Assembly (NCBI GenBank): GCA_041725895.1
Contig: JBGRQA010000001.1
Span: 62,001 to 126,000 of the forward strand
From: JBGRQA01 sp041725895
GTDB taxonomy: Bacteria; Bacteroidota; Bacteroidia; Bacteroidales; Marinifilaceae
Reading direction: 5' to 3'
DNA length: 64,000 bases
Shown: positions 60,491-64,000 of the stretch, piece by piece
Position numbering within the stretch: the stretch's first letter is position 1
Layout of the letters: every line of letters begins with the position of its first letter
Program-made: the position numbers and the translations under genes
The notes under the pieces: model-generated
What the model saw: the letters and a program-made list of their open reading frames with translations, nothing else
The model's database searches: none
Told to the model about the DNA's origin: nothing

Positions 60491-60958
60491 CTATTGAATG
60501 TCCAAGGCTTCCAGGATCTGATTGGTGTGATCTTTCGTTTTTACCTTGGTAAAAATTTTCTCTATGATTCCTTCCTCAGAGATAATGAAAGTGGTACGGA
60601 TAACACCCATGTAGGTGCGGCCATACATTTTCTTTTCTCCCCAGGCACCGTAAGCTTCCAGAATTTCCTTTTCGGTATCCGCAATCAGGTTGAAGGCCAG
60701 GTTGTGCTTGGCAATGAAACGCTGATGAGAGGAAATACCATCGGGACTTACGCCAATAACTTCGAACCCCAACTCCGTGAGACGGCTGTAGTTGTCGTTC
60801 AAATTACAAGCCTCCGCCGTACATCCGGGAGTATTGTCTTTGGGGTAGAAGTACAGGATGACTTTTTTGCCATTGAAATCTTTTAGGTTGATTTTTTTCT
60901 TGTCCTGATTTATCCCTTCAAATAGAGGAGCTTGAGCTCCTTCTTTCAAATGTGTCAT
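60491..60958 (-). CDS. bcp: Thioredoxin-dependent peroxiredoxin (Bcp/PrxQ)
   Basis: The 155-aa atypical 2-Cys peroxiredoxin has the peroxidatic Cys 46 in PGCTAEACNL and the resolving Cys 51 five residues later, as in BCP/PrxQ. It reduces hydroperoxides with electrons from thioredoxin. It is the first gene of the bcp-recA operon, with a TATATTTG -7-like element 22 bp upstream. Confidence 0.95.
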   Translation of the reverse strand: MTHLKEGAQAPLFEGINQDKKKINLKDFNGKKVILYFYPKDNTPGCTAEACNLNDNYSRLTELGFEVIGVSPDGISSHQRFIAKHNLAFNLIADTEKEILEAYGAWGEKKMYGRTYMGVIRTTFIISEEGIIEKIFTKVKTKDHTNQILEALDIQ

Positions 60959-61393
60959 GTGTTTTTCTGGTTTCGGTTTACAAATATACCTTAATTCTTA
61001 TTAATTCTTAGGCTTGTTACACTTTCCTTTAGAAGAATTTTAAGAGCTTAATTTATAAAAAAATACATGGAATTTAAGTATTTTGTTAATCTTTCTAGTT
61101 TTTTCATATTATGTACTTAAGCTTTATTATTATCTTTGTTATGAATCTGTGAGGAAAAGTTTTAACTACAATTTAATTGTTTATTTGATTTGAAATTTTC
61201 TGGTAAAACCTCTTTTATCTTTTACAAATGGTTTTTTGAGCCGAAAAATTATTGCTATCTTATATAGCGATGGCACACAACTGTTGGAGGTTGAATTGAT
61301 GATGATTAATTGGTGGTTTTACCCACTGGAAATGATTTCAAACAAATTCGTAGCCCTGGAAAGGGCTTAAATCCATTAACAAATTTTCAGAGA
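60959..61393. other. 435-bp divergent region with a long leader
   Basis: CAAATATA (60981-60988) is a minus-strand TATATTTG -7-like element for bcp. TATCTTTG (61131-61138) faces the TPR-SPOR gene and, if used, gives a leader of about 250 nt. The leader contains a small GCTAT-cttat-ATAGC hairpin (61252-61266). No known riboswitch pattern was recognised. Confidence 0.5.
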
Positions 61394-63667
61394 ATGGAAT
61401 TACATGCTACAAAAATTAGATTGCAAAGCTTGTTGTTGGTTATTGCATTGGTAATTTCTTTTGGGGCTCAAGCCCAGAAGTTTAAAGGGGGGAAGACAGA
61501 ACAGGAAGTAGAACAGGAAGCCTTTACGCTGTTTGAGCAGGAAGAGTACACCAAGGCAATGCCTCTGTACGAGGAGTTGTTGGGGGTATATCCTCAGGAT
61601 CCCGAGTACAATTATTATCTTGGCGTTTGCCAGGTAGAGGTGAATGACAATTTAAAAGAGGCCATTAAACATTTAAAGATTGCTTCTGTTAAAAATGTGA
61701 ATTCTTCTGTTCCCTACTTTTTGGCTCGTGCTTTCCACATGAATTATCAATTTCATTCGGCGATCCGTTACTATCAGAAGTTTAAGGAGAATTACCGGAA
61801 AAAGGCCGAAGGAATCGACCGCTTGATTGAGATGTGCCAAAATGGGATCCCATTGGTAAATACTTATGCTGTGATTGATTTGCAGGAAAAAAGTGTGGTG
61901 AATAAGAAAGGATTCTTCCGTAATTATCAGTTGACAGGTTTTGAGGATCGCATAAGGAAGAAAAGCAAGAGTCTGGAAGGGCGATATGATGAAGCCGGGG
62001 ATAAAGAAATTGCTAGTACCAACGGGGATGGGAGTTATATATATTTCTCAAGTTTTGGAAAAAACAAAAAGACCGGACGGGATTTGTACCGGGCCCCAAG
62101 GCTGAAAAATGGTGGTTGGGGAGCCAAGGAACCGCTTGTGTCACTCAACACTCAATACGACGAATTGTATCCCTTTATGGCTGCGGATGATCGTACCCTC
62201 TATTTTTGTTCGCAGGGACACAATAGTATGGGTGGGTTTGATGTTTTCAGGAGTGTATACAACGAGATTTCAGGAACCTGGACCGAACCCGAAAATTTGG
62301 GCTTCCCATTTAATTCTACCTCAAACGATCTGTTTTTTGCCTGTGATTCCAACGATGAATATGCCTCTTTCTCTTCGAGTAGAGAGAATGGAAAGGATGA
62401 TTTTACTATCTATAAAATTAAGCTTTCGAAATATCCCGAGCAAAAAGTGGTGATGGATCCGGATCTGTTGCCTGAAATTGCTGTTTTGCATAAGAGTCAG
62501 AATCAGGAACCCAAACCAGTAGTAGCTGTAGATGAGAATAAGCCTTTGATTGTAAAGGAAAAACTTCGTCCTCGTAAAAATAAGTATCGCGTAGATAATT
62601 TTCCTTACTTCAATTTCCGTATCAATAAAGATTTGGTGTACCATAACCTGAGGGAGTTTCAATCCGATAATGCACGGAGTCTTTTTCTGAAGGCAAAGAA
62701 TGATGAGTTCTATGCTGATTCGCTTAGCAATTTGACGGAAAAGATGAGAGCTCGTTTGGGAAGAGTTTCTGGAAAAGAAAAGGATAAGTTGGCGATACGA
62801 ATTTCTTCCGTTGAGCAAAAATCGTATTCCTTAACGAAGGCTTCGGAGCAGAAATTTTTGCAGAGTTTGTCTATCGAACGAGAATACTTGAGTAAGTATG
62901 TTATTGGTGAGGTAAATCTGGAAGCCAATGCGGAAGGAAAGAAGCAGAAATTGGTGATGGCATCGGAAGTATTGCCGGTAGGAAATGAGTCTCCGGAAGT
63001 GGCTTCCACCGATCCACAGGTGATTCCAATGCCTGTGGTTGATCCGGTTTCCGAATCCGGTTTTGTTTACCATATTCAGATCGGTGCCTTTTCCAATCGT
63101 CCCTCTCAGGAATATTTTAAAGGAGTTGGTCCCATTCTGGAGGAAAAAGTAGGGAATGGAAATGTAGTGAAGTATATGGTTGGAAATTACCGTAGTTTTA
63201 CCGAATCCAAAACAGTTTTGCCGGATATCCGTCAAGTGTTCCCCAATGCTTTTGTGGTAGCCTACCGGGATGGAAAGAAGACCAATTTGAATCAGGCCAT
63301 TAAAGCTACTGATAAGGATTATCAGCCCGCTCCGGTCAAAGCTTCCGTAGAAACAAAACCGGTTGTTGAATCAATGGTGAGATCAGGAGAGAAGATTGAG
63401 TTTCGGGTACAAGTGGGAGCTTTTTCATCAGAGGTTCCTGGTCCGGTACGTGAAAAATTGCATAACTTTAGTGATTATAAAATAGGATTTACCCAGGATG
63501 CCCGTGGCTATACCATTTGTTCGGTGGGGGCTTTTTCATCCTACAAAGAGGCTGCCGATTTGAAACTAAAATTGCGCGAAGCCGGTTTGTCTGATGCTTT
63601 CACCGTTGCTTACGAAGGACAGATGCGGATACCTGTAAAACGGGCACTGGAATTGTTACGAAAATAA
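61394..63667 (+). CDS. TPR-PD40-SPOR envelope protein
   Basis: The 757-aa exported protein starts at the ATG at 61394 (MELHATKIRLQSL then a hydrophobic signal ending GAQAQ); the upstream extension lacks signal character. TPR repeats span about 30-150. A PD40/WD40-like propeller (about 210-365) has blades such as DGSYIYFSSFGKNKKTGRD and DDRTLYFCSQGHNSMGGFD. A linker follows, and two SPOR domains end it (about 555-620, HIQIGAFSNRPSQEYF; about 670-755, RVQVGAFSSEVPG). SPOR domains bind peptidoglycan denuded of stem peptides. The TPR-PD40 front resembles PorE of the type IX secretion system, but SPOR replaces the OmpA-like domain. Confidence 0.88.
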   Translation: MELHATKIRLQSLLLVIALVISFGAQAQKFKGGKTEQEVEQEAFTLFEQEEYTKAMPLYEELLGVYPQDPEYNYYLGVCQVEVNDNLKEAIKHLKIASVKNVNSSVPYFLARAFHMNYQFHSAIRYYQKFKENYRKKAEGIDRLIEMCQNGIPLVNTYAVIDLQEKSVVNKKGFFRNYQLTGFEDRIRKKSKSLEGRYDEAGDKEIASTNGDGSYIYFSSFGKNKKTGRDLYRAPRLKNGGWGAKEPLVSLNTQYDELYPFMAADDRTLYFCSQGHNSMGGFDVFRSVYNEISGTWTEPENLGFPFNSTSNDLFFACDSNDEYASFSSSRENGKDDFTIYKIKLSKYPEQKVVMDPDLLPEIAVLHKSQNQEPKPVVAVDENKPLIVKEKLRPRKNKYRVDNFPYFNFRINKDLVYHNLREFQSDNARSLFLKAKNDEFYADSLSNLTEKMRARLGRVSGKEKDKLAIRISSVEQKSYSLTKASEQKFLQSLSIEREYLSKYVIGEVNLEANAEGKKQKLVMASEVLPVGNESPEVASTDPQVIPMPVVDPVSESGFVYHIQIGAFSNRPSQEYFKGVGPILEEKVGNGNVVKYMVGNYRSFTESKTVLPDIRQVFPNAFVVAYRDGKKTNLNQAIKATDKDYQPAPVKASVETKPVVESMVRSGEKIEFRVQVGAFSSEVPGPVREKLHNFSDYKIGFTQDARGYTICSVGAFSSYKEAADLKLKLREAGLSDAFTVAYEGQMRIPVKRALELLRK

Positions 63668-63680
63668 GCTGTTTTTGTGT

Positions 63681-63965
63681 ATGGTTTTTTCAAAGGATAA
63701 ATCGCAAACCTTAAATCGGCAGGATGTGAATGAAAATACAGAAGAACGAAAGGTGTTGTTCTTGTATAATGATGATGTGCATACATTTGACTACGTAGTG
63801 AGGGTTTTAATGGATATTTGTGATCATGATGCCAATCAGGCTGAGCAATGTGCTTATATTACTCACTATCGTGGAAAATGTGACGTTCGTAGAGGGGAAT
63901 TGGATATGATGAAGTTGTTGCGAAACGAGTTGCGAAAAAAAGGTTTGAAAGCTGCTGTGGAATAA
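63681..63965 (+). CDS. clpS: ATP-dependent Clp protease adaptor ClpS
   Basis: The 94-aa adaptor starts at the ATG at 63681 and begins 13 bp after the SPOR gene stops, so they are probably cotranscribed. The ClpS core LYNDDVHTFDYVVRVL is visible, with the N-degron-binding Asp pair, and the conserved THYRGKCDVRRGELDMM (the usual His-x-x-Gly pattern is HYRGKC). It delivers N-end-rule substrates to ClpA or ClpC with ClpP. It is complete in the window and ends 35 bp before its edge. Confidence 0.93.
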   Translation: MVFSKDKSQTLNRQDVNENTEERKVLFLYNDDVHTFDYVVRVLMDICDHDANQAEQCAYITHYRGKCDVRRGELDMMKLLRNELRKKGLKAAVE

Positions 63966-64000
63966 GAATCTTATTCCTGTTCTGAATAAAATTAATTTGT

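Noticed and set aside
61310..61393. 28-codon N-terminal extension of the TPR-SPOR protein
   Set aside because: Starting at 61394 gives a clean signal peptide. The extension is polar and would bury the signal inside the protein.

Overview
The window looks like a Bacteroidota chromosome segment, probably class Bacteroidia and close to the free-living Marinilabiliales-type lineages. I infer this from several things. The gene content is typical: gliding lipoprotein GldB, a DUF1573 protein, a DUF4369-TlpA lipoprotein, an NVEALA-like peptide next to a BF3164-type 6-bladed propeller, exported C1 and S9 peptidases, and paired LytS/LytTR systems. The DNA is AT-rich, -7 elements of the TAnnTTTG type occur, and most start codons lack a Shine-Dalgarno sequence. 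No rRNA, intact tRNA, integrase, transposase or CRISPR array was seen. Most of the window is core chromosome with short accessory patches.

Layout. 0-9.7 kb: Crp/Fnr regulator, glutamine-dependent NAD synthetase, gldB-nitrilase-5-FTHF cyclo-ligase operon, a 56-aa 2[4Fe-4S] ferredoxin, M20 amidohydrolase, DUF1573 protein and MeaB GTPase. 9.9-15.3 kb: TlpA lipoprotein, a zinc/manganese-type ABC importer operon and dihydrolipoamide dehydrogenase. 15.5-20.4 kb: NVEALA-like peptide with a broken poly-A frame, its propeller lipoprotein partner, an exported PepC-like peptidase and a class C beta-lactamase-like lipoprotein. 20.6-27 kb is the main accessory island. It holds a CGGC protein, a 195-bp-spaced duplicated regulatory element, three proteins of unrecognised family, and a convergent lipoprotein / TPR sensor kinase / LytTR regulator operon. 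27.5-33 kb: HEPN-like protein, TonB-like protein, two PLP enzymes and a GNAT acetyltransferase.

33.2-39.7 kb: lytic transglycosylase, uvrA, a repeat-rich intergenic segment, and a TGS/uridine-kinase-like protein. 39.8-40.0 kb: a dense cluster of DnaA-box-like 9-mers that could be a replication origin. 40.1-47.1 kb: smpB, two YIP1 proteins, miaA, an isochorismatase-family hydrolase, a LytS/LytTR pair and an exported C1 peptidase. 47.5-59.1 kb: two paralogous S9 peptidases flanking a lipoprotein, a TerB-ABCG fusion transporter, an EamA exporter, a 41-bp tandem repeat and a DUF6261-like protein. 59.4-64 kb: bcp-recA operon, a TPR-PD40-SPOR envelope protein and clpS.

The strongest candidate for an undescribed system is 21.1-27.0 kb. 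Three unrecognised cytoplasmic proteins lie downstream of paired CATTCACT direct repeats spaced exactly 21 bp, which is the geometry of LytTR-family binding sites. A LytTR two-component system with its own lipoprotein lies directly opposite.
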